From contig CAIMDZ010000171.1 of the NCBI GenBank assembly GCA_903839875.1, positions 1 to 45,358 of the forward strand: a stretch of 45,358 nucleotides of DNA, read 5' to 3'. Positions 36,306 through 44,075 of the stretch are shown piece after piece. The stretch comes from an uncultured Bacteroidota bacterium (lineage in GTDB: Bacteria > Bacteroidota > Bacteroidia > Chitinophagales > Chitinophagaceae). Each line of letters begins with the position of its first letter. Within the stretch, counting starts at the first letter, position 1. The translations under genes and the position numbers were made by a program. Below the pieces are notes generated by a model, which worked only from the letters and a program-made list of their open reading frames with translations, was not told where the DNA came from and searched no databases.

Positions 36306-38048
36306 TTAGTTAGTAAACACCATCCTCTTCGTCTCAATTGGTTTCCCGTCAATGATCAAAGTGTACATGTATGTTCCACTCATGTTATAACCATGATCAT
36401 AGGTAATCTCATTTACCCCTTTGGTTAATGTAATATTAGAGCGGCTCACTTCTTTACCATTAAGGTCCCGGATAGAAATAAAGGCTTCTTTGTAATGGAT
36501 ATTATCATTCACCAGCACAGAGATCATAGTAGCTTCATCAGAGGGGTTGGGCTGGTTTTGTAAGAGGTGAACTTCGGGCGCAGCACCGGTTATGGTCATA
36601 ATCCCATTGGTAGGCAGTACGGCTCCCATTAGTTCTCTTGAAAATAAACTTTCCACACCACTTGCATCTATTGATGCTACACTCACGATATAGTTCCCCG
36701 GAGGAACTTCAAGGGCGGCTTCTGCTGCCCCGGTAAATGTATAAACTGTATCCCAGTCGTTTGTTGTGGTGCGTACACCTACTTTATAATTTAAAAATTG
36801 AGGATGTTGGGTAATATTAATAATCAATAAACCTGGTACGGTAGAAAGCGTGAAATCAGGCGATGGAGGACAAATGCCGATCATGCCGGCTGCATTACCG
36901 TTGATCACTGCATTACGGGCGAGGTAGTTAAAATTAACCCAGTATGTATCTATGATACCATCGCTATTAATATCTAAACCTATACTATCAGATGAAGTAT
37001 GCTGGCGATCTGTATAAGACCCTGTTATATTCGCGTCTCCTGCTTCATTTTGGGATGTAAAACGCATAGCTGTATAATTCAACTGGCGAAACGGAATGTG
37101 GTCACCGCCTCTGCCTGATCTGTCTTCAGGGGTCATAATATTTATTCCCATAGGTACATTGGCAAAAGGAAGGATTCGTTCTTTATATTCCAGCTTTATG
37201 TACCTCGAAAGTCCTTTGTGGAATGAGTTGAACCCGCCATTGGAGAAAAGGCGAACATGTGTACTGTCTATATTTTCATAGCCGGGGCAACCGGGGGCTG
37301 AAGAGGTATGACCGCATATAATACCCCCTATAATATCGTTGTTAAGTACCGCTTTTATTTTAATGCCATGAGCTTTTGCATAATTTGCAAATGCATAGGC
37401 GCCAAATAGTCCCTGCTCTTCACCAATGGTGATGAGAAATACTATTGTGTGGTTATAGCTATAGGCGCTCATTACCCTTGCCAGTTCCAATACAAGGGAA
37501 GTTCCGCTGCCATTATCTTCTATTCCCTGCGCATTGCACGAAATATCACACAATCCCGCACAACGGCTATCAATGTGTCCTTCAATGATAATTATAGATT
37601 TATCTGATGTATCTACTCCCGGAAGTACGGCAAAAATATTGCGGTGTTGTAATACTCCGCACATTGCAGTGTCAAACTGTAAGTAAGATGGTATCAGCCT
37701 GTGCTCGTTTTGGGCGCTGAATTGCTGAAATTTATTAAATACCCACCTGCGGGCAGCACCTATTCCATAGGCCGCAGATACCGTATCTGATGCACTGTTA
37801 CGTGTGCGGAAAGTACTTAATGCCTTAATATAGGTATGTAATGAATCAGGTGAAACTCTGTCATTTATTCCCCGGCTTATTGTATCAGGCGTATTGATCA
37901 GCACAGATGCAACGTAGGTGGCAGGGTCATACAACCCCAGCAAAACCTGCTCTGCTGCGCTGTCGGTGCAAATATTTTTCACCTGGGCACTTGTTTCTAT
38001 GGAAGTGAAACTGATTGCAGAGATGAGGAATAATAAAAATAACTTCAT
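36306..38048 (-). CDS. Secreted M28-family zinc peptidase with T9SS sorting domain
   Basis: 580 residues. The signal peptide (MKLFLLFLISAISF, to about TSAQ) is followed by an N-terminal region and an M28 aminopeptidase-like catalytic domain (about 135-370). Likely zinc ligands and catalytic residues are His158 and Asp160 (EGHIDS), Asp178 (EDNGSGTS), Glu210/Glu211 (GEEQGLFG), Asp238 (NNDIIGG) and His317 (RGGDHIPF). An Fn3-like segment follows (about 395-470). The C-terminal T9SS domain starts near LLQNQPNPSDEATMI and ends in ETKRMVFTN. The substrate is probably the N-terminus of extracellular peptides. A Cys-rich insertion (RCAGLCDISC) is unusual for the family. Confidence 0.9.
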   Translation of the reverse strand: MKLFLLFLISAISFTSIETSAQVKNICTDSAAEQVLLGLYDPATYVASVLINTPDTISRGINDRVSPDSLHTYIKALSTFRTRNSASDTVSAAYGIGAARRWVFNKFQQFSAQNEHRLIPSYLQFDTAMCGVLQHRNIFAVLPGVDTSDKSIIIIEGHIDSRCAGLCDISCNAQGIEDNGSGTSLVLELARVMSAYSYNHTIVFLITIGEEQGLFGAYAFANYAKAHGIKIKAVLNNDIIGGIICGHTSSAPGCPGYENIDSTHVRLFSNGGFNSFHKGLSRYIKLEYKERILPFANVPMGINIMTPEDRSGRGGDHIPFRQLNYTAMRFTSQNEAGDANITGSYTDRQHTSSDSIGLDINSDGIIDTYWVNFNYLARNAVINGNAAGMIGICPPSPDFTLSTVPGLLIINITQHPQFLNYKVGVRTTTNDWDTVYTFTGAAEAALEVPPGNYIVSVASIDASGVESLFSRELMGAVLPTNGIMTITGAAPEVHLLQNQPNPSDEATMISVLVNDNIHYKEAFISIRDLNGKEVSRSNITLTKGVNEITYDHGYNMSGTYMYTLIIDGKPIETKRMVFTN

Positions 38049-38116
38049 TTTTAATGGATTAATCGAATGTGAAATTACATAAAATCAGAATTACAATAAT
38101 TGTTTATTTTGCAGTT

Positions 38117-38602
38117 GTGCAAACAAATAACGTAAGATCATTACAAAAAAATGACAATCCGGACATTGCCCGAATCATCAGGGAAGTGCTTACAGAGTTT
38201 AAAGCCAATAAACCCGGAACTGTGTATTATGACCCCACTACTGATGACCTCTATTCTTTATTCAGCAAAAAATGTGCCAAATACTGGATATTGGAGATTG
38301 ACAGCAGGGTAGCGGGCGGATCCGGCATTTATCCTACCCCTGGTTTACCGGATGGCTGCTGTGAACTCGTGAAGCTGTATATTATGCCTGAATACAGGGG
38401 GAAAGGCTATGGAAAGCAATTAATTGAACAGTGTTTTATGACCGCCAGGGAGTTTGGTTTCCGGCAGGTGTACCTGGAAACTATGCCCGAACTGAAGAAC
38501 GCAATGGGATTATATGAACAATGCGGGTTTACCTACCTCGAAGGGCCGATGGGTAATTCAGGCCATTTTGGGTGCGGGCTATGGATGCTGAAAACGTTAT
38601 AG
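38117..38602 (+). CDS. GNAT-family N-acetyltransferase
   Basis: Acyl-CoA-dependent N-acetyltransferase of unknown substrate. The frame is open from 38069 with GTG, but the N-terminus there is poor. The GTG at 38117 starts VQTNNVRSLQKNDNPDIARI, the usual GNAT opening, and is chosen here (about 161 residues). The acetyl-CoA motif A is LVKLYIMPEYRGKGYGKQLI, with the R-G-x-G-x-G signature. Motif B is LYEQCGFTYLEGP. It is divergent from the M28 peptidase gene, and the convergent PqqB-like gene ends 14 bp downstream. Confidence 0.85.
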   Translation: MQTNNVRSLQKNDNPDIARIIREVLTEFKANKPGTVYYDPTTDDLYSLFSKKCAKYWILEIDSRVAGGSGIYPTPGLPDGCCELVKLYIMPEYRGKGYGKQLIEQCFMTAREFGFRQVYLETMPELKNAMGLYEQCGFTYLEGPMGNSGHFGCGLWMLKTL

Positions 38603-38615
38603 ATAATAAATACTT

Positions 38616-39539
38616 TTATAATTTCTCCCCCTGTCTTGCAAAATTAAACCCCGACTTCTCCAATTCATTTTGCTTCTTCTTATCCCACAGCAACGGATTG
38701 GTATGGTTGAAGTGGATAAAATGGATCTTCGATTTTGTTTCCTTGCTTTGATCAGCAAAAAGTTTCATGGTCTCGAACACAAAAGGGTGGGGGACTACCG
38801 TGAAATTCTTTGCCGGTAACTCTGTATTATCAAAGAAAGTAGCGTCTACCATGGCAATATCTACAGCCTTCACTTCCTCTATAATATCCTTGTTCCATTT
38901 ATCCCATTTGTTGATGTCTGGTATGAAGAGGTATTTTTTTGCAGTAGTGATGATTTCAAATCCTGCTGTCTCAGAGAACTCATCGCGGTGAGGCACTGTG
39001 AATGTCCTTACGCTGATATGCTCAGAAAGCAGAATGGTACTATCGGCGAATAAAGGTTGAATAGCTATGTTGTGCAGGCTCACCAATTGGCTCCATGGTC
39101 CGTTAGTTTCCAGGAAGGTCTTCATTTTAGGAAGCGCATAAACAGGCACCCCATTGGTGCCCATTACTTCCCGCCCAAAGTCCATCAATCCTGTGTAGTG
39201 CCCGATATGGGCATGCGTTACAAATACACCATTCGGAAGAAAATCAAACTGACCATGTGTTAGTTCCTGGAAGTAATGCAGTTGTTGTTTGATATCGGGA
39301 GTTGCTTCAAACAGGTACCACTGATGCTTCGCGGGGTCAACTACTGCGAGTGATACAACATACCGTCTCATAGATTCCTTAGCCCATGCCATTTCGCAGC
39401 ATGGCCGGTGGCAGCCTGTATGTGGGTAACCACCATCCTGCGATACGCCAAGGACTAGTACGTAGGGTTCTTCAGATGGTTGCCCAAACAAAGAACCAGA
39501 CAAACAAACGAATAGTAAGCACAAGAATAAGCTCCTCAT
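38616..39539 (-). CDS. PqqB-like MBL-fold metallo-hydrolase, exported
   Basis: 307 residues with an N-terminal signal sequence (MRSLFLCLLFVCLSGSLFGQ), placing it in the periplasm. The domain begins VLVLGVSQDGGYPHTGCHRP, with the clustered Cys/His of PqqB-type proteins. The metal motif is THAHIGHYTGL (a HxHxGH variant of HxHxDH), with PHRDEF, a DATFF segment (AMVDATFFDN) and IHFNHTNPLLW further on. PqqB acts in pyrroloquinoline quinone biosynthesis, but no pqq genes are nearby and the signal peptide is not typical of it. A distinct hydrolase role is likely. Confidence 0.8.
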   Translation of the reverse strand: MRSLFLCLLFVCLSGSLFGQPSEEPYVLVLGVSQDGGYPHTGCHRPCCEMAWAKESMRRYVVSLAVVDPAKHQWYLFEATPDIKQQLHYFQELTHGQFDFLPNGVFVTHAHIGHYTGLMDFGREVMGTNGVPVYALPKMKTFLETNGPWSQLVSLHNIAIQPLFADSTILLSEHISVRTFTVPHRDEFSETAGFEIITTAKKYLFIPDINKWDKWNKDIIEEVKAVDIAMVDATFFDNTELPAKNFTVVPHPFVFETMKLFADQSKETKSKIHFIHFNHTNPLLWDKKKQNELEKSGFNFARQGEKL

Positions 39540-39599
39540 TGGATTAAGATTTTCAACTGCACATTACCAACTGGGAATTGCCAACTGTCAACTGCCAAC

Positions 39600-40541
39600 T
39601 TAATGCAGCCCCGCAGCCCCCAAATATCGCTCCGCATCCAGCGCAGCCATACAGCCGCTGCCGGCGGCGCTCACAGCCTGGCGGTATATTTTATCCTGCA
39701 CGTCGCCGCAGGCGAAAACGCCCGGAATATTTGTGCGTGTAGAACCCGGCTGCGTGATCAGGTAGCCCTGGTCGTCCATATCCAGCATGCCTTTGAATAA
39801 AGAAGAATTTGGTTCGTGGCCTATGGCAACAAAGAAGGCGTTCAATGGTATGATTGTTTCTTCACCCGTTTTGGTATTGCGTACCTTAACACTCTCTACT
39901 TTGTGTTCGCCCATAACTTCTACTGTATCGGTGTTCCAATGCACTGTAATATTGGCGGTCTTCAACACCCTGTCCTGCATTACCTTACTGGCGCGCATTT
40001 CGCCGCGGCGGATAAACATATGGACATGGCTGCATAGCTTGGACAGGTACATTGCTTCTTCACATGCCGTATCACCCGCGCCCACTATTGCCACTTCCTT
40101 GCCCTTAAAGAAAAAACCATCACATACCGCGCAAGCCGAAACACCATGACCGTTGAGCCGCTGTTCACTTTCCAGGCCCAGCCATTTGGCCGATGCCCCG
40201 GTAGCTATGATCACCGAGTCTGCCTCAATCCATTTTTCTTCATCCACTTCCACTTTGAATGGATGGCCCGAAAAATCAACCTTCGTCACCATGCCCCAAC
40301 GAATATCAGCACCCATCCGCTGTGCCTGCTGTTCAAAATCCACCATCATCTGCGGACCCATGATACCATTAGGGTAACCGGGGTAATTTTCCACTTCAGT
40401 AGTTATGGTAAGCTGGCCACCCGGTTGCAATCCCTGGTACAATACAGGTTTAAGATTGGCGCGTGCTGCGTATATGGCTGCAGTGTATCCTGCTGGCCCT
40501 GATCCTATTATAAAACAATGTACTTTTTCTGTTTCACTCAT
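39600..40541 (-). CDS. trxB: Thioredoxin-disulfide reductase
   Basis: 313-residue FAD/NADPH flavoenzyme that reduces thioredoxin in the cytoplasm. The FAD site is IIGSGPAGYTAAIYAARA (11-28). The redox disulfide is Cys137-Ala-Val-Cys140 followed by Asp141 (ACAVCDG). The NADPH motif is GAGDTACEEA, and the C-terminal FAD motif is GDVQDKIYRQAVSAAGSGCM. The length is standard. A TAATTTTG promoter box lies about 43 bp upstream. No thioredoxin gene is adjacent. Confidence 0.97.
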   Translation of the reverse strand: MSETEKVHCFIIGSGPAGYTAAIYAARANLKPVLYQGLQPGGQLTITTEVENYPGYPNGIMGPQMMVDFEQQAQRMGADIRWGMVTKVDFSGHPFKVEVDEEKWIEADSVIIATGASAKWLGLESEQRLNGHGVSACAVCDGFFFKGKEVAIVGAGDTACEEAMYLSKLCSHVHMFIRRGEMRASKVMQDRVLKTANITVHWNTDTVEVMGEHKVESVKVRNTKTGEETIIPLNAFFVAIGHEPNSSLFKGMLDMDDQGYLITQPGSTRTNIPGVFACGDVQDKIYRQAVSAAGSGCMAALDAERYLGAAGLH

Positions 40542-40583
40542 TTTGTTCTCTTCTTGTTGTGTGTATTACCAATAAATGCCCCA

Positions 40584-40591
40584 CAAAATTA
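40584..40591 (-). promoter_or_regulatory. -7 box (TAATTTTG) upstream of trxB
   Basis: TAATTTTG on the minus strand fits TAnnTTTG with a leader of about 38 nt. The -33 is not convincing. Confidence 0.45.
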
Positions 40592-40724
40592 CGATAACTT
40601 TTAACCGTAACAGTTTTAACCCTTAAAGGTGCAAAAGAATTATGTGGGTATCAAATTTTAGAATTTGGCATGTTGATAAAATGTGGGATAATATACCTTA
40701 CAATGCAATTTCATATAAATTTAT

Positions 40725-40732
40725 TATTTTTG
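40725..40732 (+). promoter_or_regulatory. -7 box (TATTTTTG) upstream of the LamG-like gene
   Basis: TATTTTTG fits TAnnTTTG, 16 nt before the ATG at 40749. No -33 TTTG is found at about 19 nt. Confidence 0.4.
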
Positions 40733-40748
40733 GTACAAATCATATCGT

Positions 40749-41753
40749 ATGAAAAAGAACATACTTACATTTCTATTAGTTTGCGGAGTTTTAATCCTAA
40801 ATGCTCAGACCGGCCCTATTGCTCATTGGGACATGAATGGTACAACAAATGATGTAACAGGCAACGGGCATAACGGCCATGGTAATAATCTTACAGCTGC
40901 CGCAGGCATGGACGGCGTTATGGGGCACGCCTGGTATTTTAACGGAACAAACAGTTCCATTACCATACCGTACTCACCCGCGCTGAATGTTTCAGCATAC
41001 ACTATTACCGCTACATTGAAGGTTGAAGGGTTTTATACAGGGACCTGTCATGGCAACACGATTTTTATGAGGGGAGGTACGTCAGGAAGCGGCGATATGT
41101 ATTTTCTGGAATTTACTGATTACCCGGCAGGATATGGTTGTACGGTTGCTATTGACACTACACAGGAATCTTTTGTGCCTGCGGCATTCAGTGCCACCGG
41201 ACAACTGAATGCCGCAACTTTTACCCCTTTTGATTACACTCCGCATATCGCAGAGAACACATGGTATACAGTAGCTGCGACGTTTAATGATACGGTTTTT
41301 AAAATTTACGTTAACAATGTTCTTAAGTCTACGGTAGCAATAACTACTCCCGGGGTGGCAATGGGATCTGGTACCGACAGCGCGTCCATTGGTTATGATA
41401 TATACGAGGCAAGTGCGGGTTATCCATATGCTTTCAAAGGCGTTATTGATGATATTCGTCTTTACAACCGGGTATTAACCGCTACAGAAATTACTCAACT
41501 ATATTTGGGAGTAGAACCCATTGCTACAGCAAATAGCACCCTTTCCATTTATCCCAATCCTGCCCAAAATGAACTGACAATTATCTCAAGTGATAAGATA
41601 AACCAGATAACAATCACTAACCTTTTGGGTCAGAAAGTGTACACTAATGAGTACAACACCGAAAAAGTGCAGGTAGATGTGGCTAGTTTACCGGCATCTG
41701 TTTACCTCATCAGGATAAACGGCACAGAGGTCAGGAAGTTTGTGAAGCAGTAG
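40749..41753 (+). CDS. Secreted LamG/concanavalin-like protein with T9SS sorting domain
   Basis: 334 residues. A short signal peptide (MKKNILTFLLVCGVLILNAQ) is followed by a laminin-G/ConA-like jelly-roll domain across about residues 22-250. It opens GPIAHWDMNGTTNDVTGNGH, with YFNGTNSSITIPYSPALNVS, and ends with the GVIDDIRLYNRVLTATEI segment typical of LamG_3 proteins. The C-terminal T9SS domain runs from LSIYPNPAQNELTIIS to AEVRKFVKQ-like (TEVRKFVKQ). It is likely a carbohydrate- or surface-binding cargo protein. Two hairpins start about 18 nt after the stop. Confidence 0.9.
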   Translation: MKKNILTFLLVCGVLILNAQTGPIAHWDMNGTTNDVTGNGHNGHGNNLTAAAGMDGVMGHAWYFNGTNSSITIPYSPALNVSAYTITATLKVEGFYTGTCHGNTIFMRGGTSGSGDMYFLEFTDYPAGYGCTVAIDTTQESFVPAAFSATGQLNAATFTPFDYTPHIAENTWYTVAATFNDTVFKIYVNNVLKSTVAITTPGVAMGSGTDSASIGYDIYEASAGYPYAFKGVIDDIRLYNRVLTATEITQLYLGVEPIATANSTLSIYPNPAQNELTIISSDKINQITITNLLGQKVYTNEYNTEKVQVDVASLPASVYLIRINGTEVRKFVKQ

Positions 41754-41770
41754 CCTTCAGTCGGTGTACC

Positions 41771-41841
41771 GTAACACATTGGTGTGTTACTACTGTTACA
41801 GCGCTGTTACGCATCGGCTCCCATGTAACAGCCATGTAACA
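41771..41841. repeat. tandem hairpins after the LamG-like gene
   Basis: First hairpin: GTAACACA/TGTGTTAC (41771-41790). Second: TGTTACAGCGCTGTTAC (41794-41810) against GTAACAGCCATGTAACA (41825-41841), a 17-nt pair with two mismatches. Both are built from GTAACA/TGTTAC repeats. No T-tail is visible. Confidence 0.75.
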
Positions 41842-42002
41842 CAACGTATCACACAAGACTTACCTTGCGAAGTCTGCGCTCGTACTATAAAAAGAAGAAT
41901 ATATAACTGTTATTATAAGCCGCGTCGAACCATGACTGTTGCGCCTGGATTCATAGCTCAATCAGTACTATGAAACCCATTTTTACATTTTGAGGGCGCT
42001 TA

Positions 42003-42902
42003 CTAATGCACTATAAGAGTATACGTCAGGCTTCCATATCCACCCCATACGCCTAACCCGCCATTGGTAATATTCGTTTGCAGGTTGATGGGTGATGCAA
42101 AGGGGTTGCCAAGGGCGTTTAACGCATAAGCATACGAATTCCAGAAATTGTACACATTTTTATCTATCTCGCTCCATTTCAGAGTCAGGGTATCACCCGG
42201 ATAAAAGTACATCATAGAATCATTATTAACATCCTGGGTATGTTCATAGCCTGCATACAGCGGAATATCCGTTATCGGTTTCCCATTCACTACCTGGTCA
42301 TTAAACTGGTCGGAGGGATAAAACAGGCCGCCGTTTCTTTGGGTATAATACCGCACATAATTACCGGGGGTGTCAGGGTCGGTATAATTGACGAACAGTT
42401 GTTTTGCGCTGTCGGGTGTTTTAGCGCTTACGTAAAGCGGCACATCCACCCATATCGAATCTATGCCCTTAGGCGCCGGTATTTTGGTTACAGAAGTATA
42501 GGTTTTACCATTGTAGATAACATTAAGCGTATAATACTTACCTACCTCGCCAACCATTGTGCCTGACGCAGGATCAACAGAGTATACGTAAAATTTGCTG
42601 GTTCCGCCCGTATCAAATGTATATTCCTTCAGGGTGATGGTATTAGTCCCATCTGATACTGTGATAACAGCGCCGTGCAGAAAACTGTTTTCCAGCGTAT
42701 TGAGGTCCATTTTCGAAAAGAAGCCTATTGTAGATGAAAGAAATACATAAGGCGGCGCACCTGTTTCTACCGCGCCCTGCACCACTACCTGCGAAGCTGA
42801 TGAAGCAATGTTAATGTGCACTTCCTTCTCGCAGCCCGAAAGTGCAATCACCAACGCAAATACGGTTAGTAAACTAAGTACGATATTTTTTGAGCGGAGC
42901 AT
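42003..42902 (-). CDS. DUF4249-family lipoprotein
   Basis: 299 residues with a lipoprotein signal (MLRSKNIVLSLLTVFALVIA, lipobox LSGC at about Cys24). It is followed by EKEVHINIASSASQVVVQGA, the typical start of DUF4249 proteins. A beta-rich body follows (TLNVIYNGKTYTSVTKIPAP, DSIWVDVPLY, FVNYTDPDTPGNYVRYYTQR). DUF4249 genes often follow a TonB-dependent receptor gene and their products are thought to assist uptake. Here no such receptor is adjacent. A GTTGATAG array lies about 20 bp upstream of the start. Confidence 0.88.
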   Translation of the reverse strand: MLRSKNIVLSLLTVFALVIALSGCEKEVHINIASSASQVVVQGAVETGAPPYVFLSSTIGFFSKMDLNTLENSFLHGAVITVSDGTNTITLKEYTFDTGGTSKFYVYSVDPASGTMVGEVGKYYTLNVIYNGKTYTSVTKIPAPKGIDSIWVDVPLYVSAKTPDSAKQLFVNYTDPDTPGNYVRYYTQRNGGLFYPSDQFNDQVVNGKPITDIPLYAGYEHTQDVNNDSMMYFYPGDTLTLKWSEIDKNVYNFWNSYAYALNALGNPFASPINLQTNITNGGLGVWGGYGSLTYTLIVH

Positions 42903-42924
42903 AAGGTGAAAAAGAAGAGCAAAG

Positions 42925-43075
42925 ATAGGTTGATTGGTTGATAAGTTGATTGGTTGAATTGTTGATAAGTTGATTAGTTGATAGGTTGAATGGTTTCCTC
43001 CGTCGCTGAAAAAGCTATGGCGGACGAAGGATAGGTTGATAGGTTGATAAGTTGATTGGTTGATAGGTTGAATGT
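42925..43075. repeat. GTTGATAG-type array, copy 3, with CCGTCGC/GCGGACG element
   Basis: Units of GTTGATAAGTTGATTG and GTTGATAG flank a compact element (TTTCCTCCGTCGCTGA, AAAAGCTATGGCGGACGA) at about 42992-43031. It lies directly upstream of the DUF4249 gene. Confidence 0.85.
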
Positions 43076-43285
43076 CGCATTTTTCAATTTTTTTGTGGAT
43101 AACTCATATTATAAATGGGGTTGAAAGGCTTTACTGTCAATTGTATTACAAATGTCCAAATGTCGCATCATTGTCGCATTTTTATAGTCGAAAGTCGTCA
43201 TGCCTGCGCAAAAGCTTCGGCAGATAAATGAGTCGAAAGTCTGCATCGTCCAGAAATATGTTGGCAAGTGGTGAGTTGTCAAATT

Positions 43286-43460
43286 AGTTTATTTATAATT
43301 CATAACTGTTGTAGTTTTGCAAAAAATGCGGGAGTAAAAAATTGCGGCATTTTTACATAATATTTTGATTTTCAAACAGTTGTATTTCCGGGTATTTCCG
43401 GATTTTTCCGGATTTTTCCGGTTTCGGAATGGCGACCGGAAGTTGTGTTATATATTATAC
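43286..43460 (+). repeat. duplicated promoter-plus-hairpin element, copy 1
   Basis: Begins AGTTTATTTATAATTCATAA, contains the -7-like box TAGTTTTG (43312-43319) and TTGATTTTCAAACAGTT, and ends in TTCCGG repeats. A TTCCGGT...ACCGGAA hairpin closes it. It matches copy 2 in order and spacing of conserved blocks. Candidate noncoding RNA or mobile small element. Confidence 0.55.
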
Positions 43461-43599
43461 ATGAAATAATATTAAAAATCAGGTCTTGGGCCATATTGTC
43501 TGCCTGCGTGAGAGGGCGACTCCCGCAATTCTGCGGGACAGGCGCAGAGTGCGCCCCTACATGCCCGCTTTTTGTGGGGGCCTGGTGAAAATATAAAAA

Positions 43600-43800
43600 T
43601 AGTTTTATTAATAATTCATAACTGTAGTGGTTTTGTAAAAATTTCAGGATTAAAAATAGTTTGCAGGTTCAGGAACATTTCACCTGCCTGTCGGCAGGCA
43701 GGTTGATTTTCAATCAGTTACATTTCAGGCAAGTTCCGGATTCTTTCCGGTTGCTTCCGGTATCGGAAGTGCAACCGGAAGTTCATTTAAATATAATATT
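43600..43800 (+). repeat. duplicated promoter-plus-hairpin element, copy 2
   Basis: Same block order as copy 1: ATAATTCATAACTGTAG, TGGTTTTG, TTGATTTTCAATCAGTT, TTCCGG repeats, then CTTCCGGT...ACCGGAAG hairpin. It carries an extra palindrome (ACCTGCCTG/CAGGCAGGT) between the blocks. Confidence 0.55.
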
Positions 43801-44040
43801 AATAAATAATTCGACTTCACAAAAGAATAAATCCTCAACGCCATCCTTATGTATTAGTCTTTTTTGGTCGTAGGTGAACAAATGTAAGATACAAATTTTA
43901 AATTACCAAATATAACTTACATGATAGTGCAGTTTTGAGTCTATGATAGAAAGTTGTTTTAGAGCTAAGTTGTTTATGAGCAATGGTTTAAGTATTATGA
44001 AATGGGGGAAATGTGGAAGTGCCTATGGTGCCACTGCACA

Positions 44041-44073
44041 GGTGTGCCACACTCAAAAAAAGTGTGGCACACC
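44041..44073. repeat. GGTGTGCCACAC palindrome, copy 2
   Basis: GGTGTGCCACACT/AGTGTGGCACACC, 13-bp stem with a 7-nt A-rich loop. It begins 2 nt after the stop codon of the minus-strand NHL gene. Core identical to the one at 21254-21284. Confidence 0.85.
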
Positions 44074-44075
44074 GC

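Larger units (their letters stand above)
42903..44040. other. 1.1-kb repeat-rich noncoding region
   Basis: No coding ORF is supported. It contains, in order: array copy 3; three TGTCGCAT motifs (43073, 43161, 43172); and a duplicated hairpin element (43286-43460 and 43600-43800). Also present are a TCCCGCA/TGCGGGA hairpin (43521-43538) with an adjoining GGCGCA/TGCGCC hairpin (43541-43555), and an ACCTGCCTG/CAGGCAGGT palindrome (43682-43703). Confidence 0.75.
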
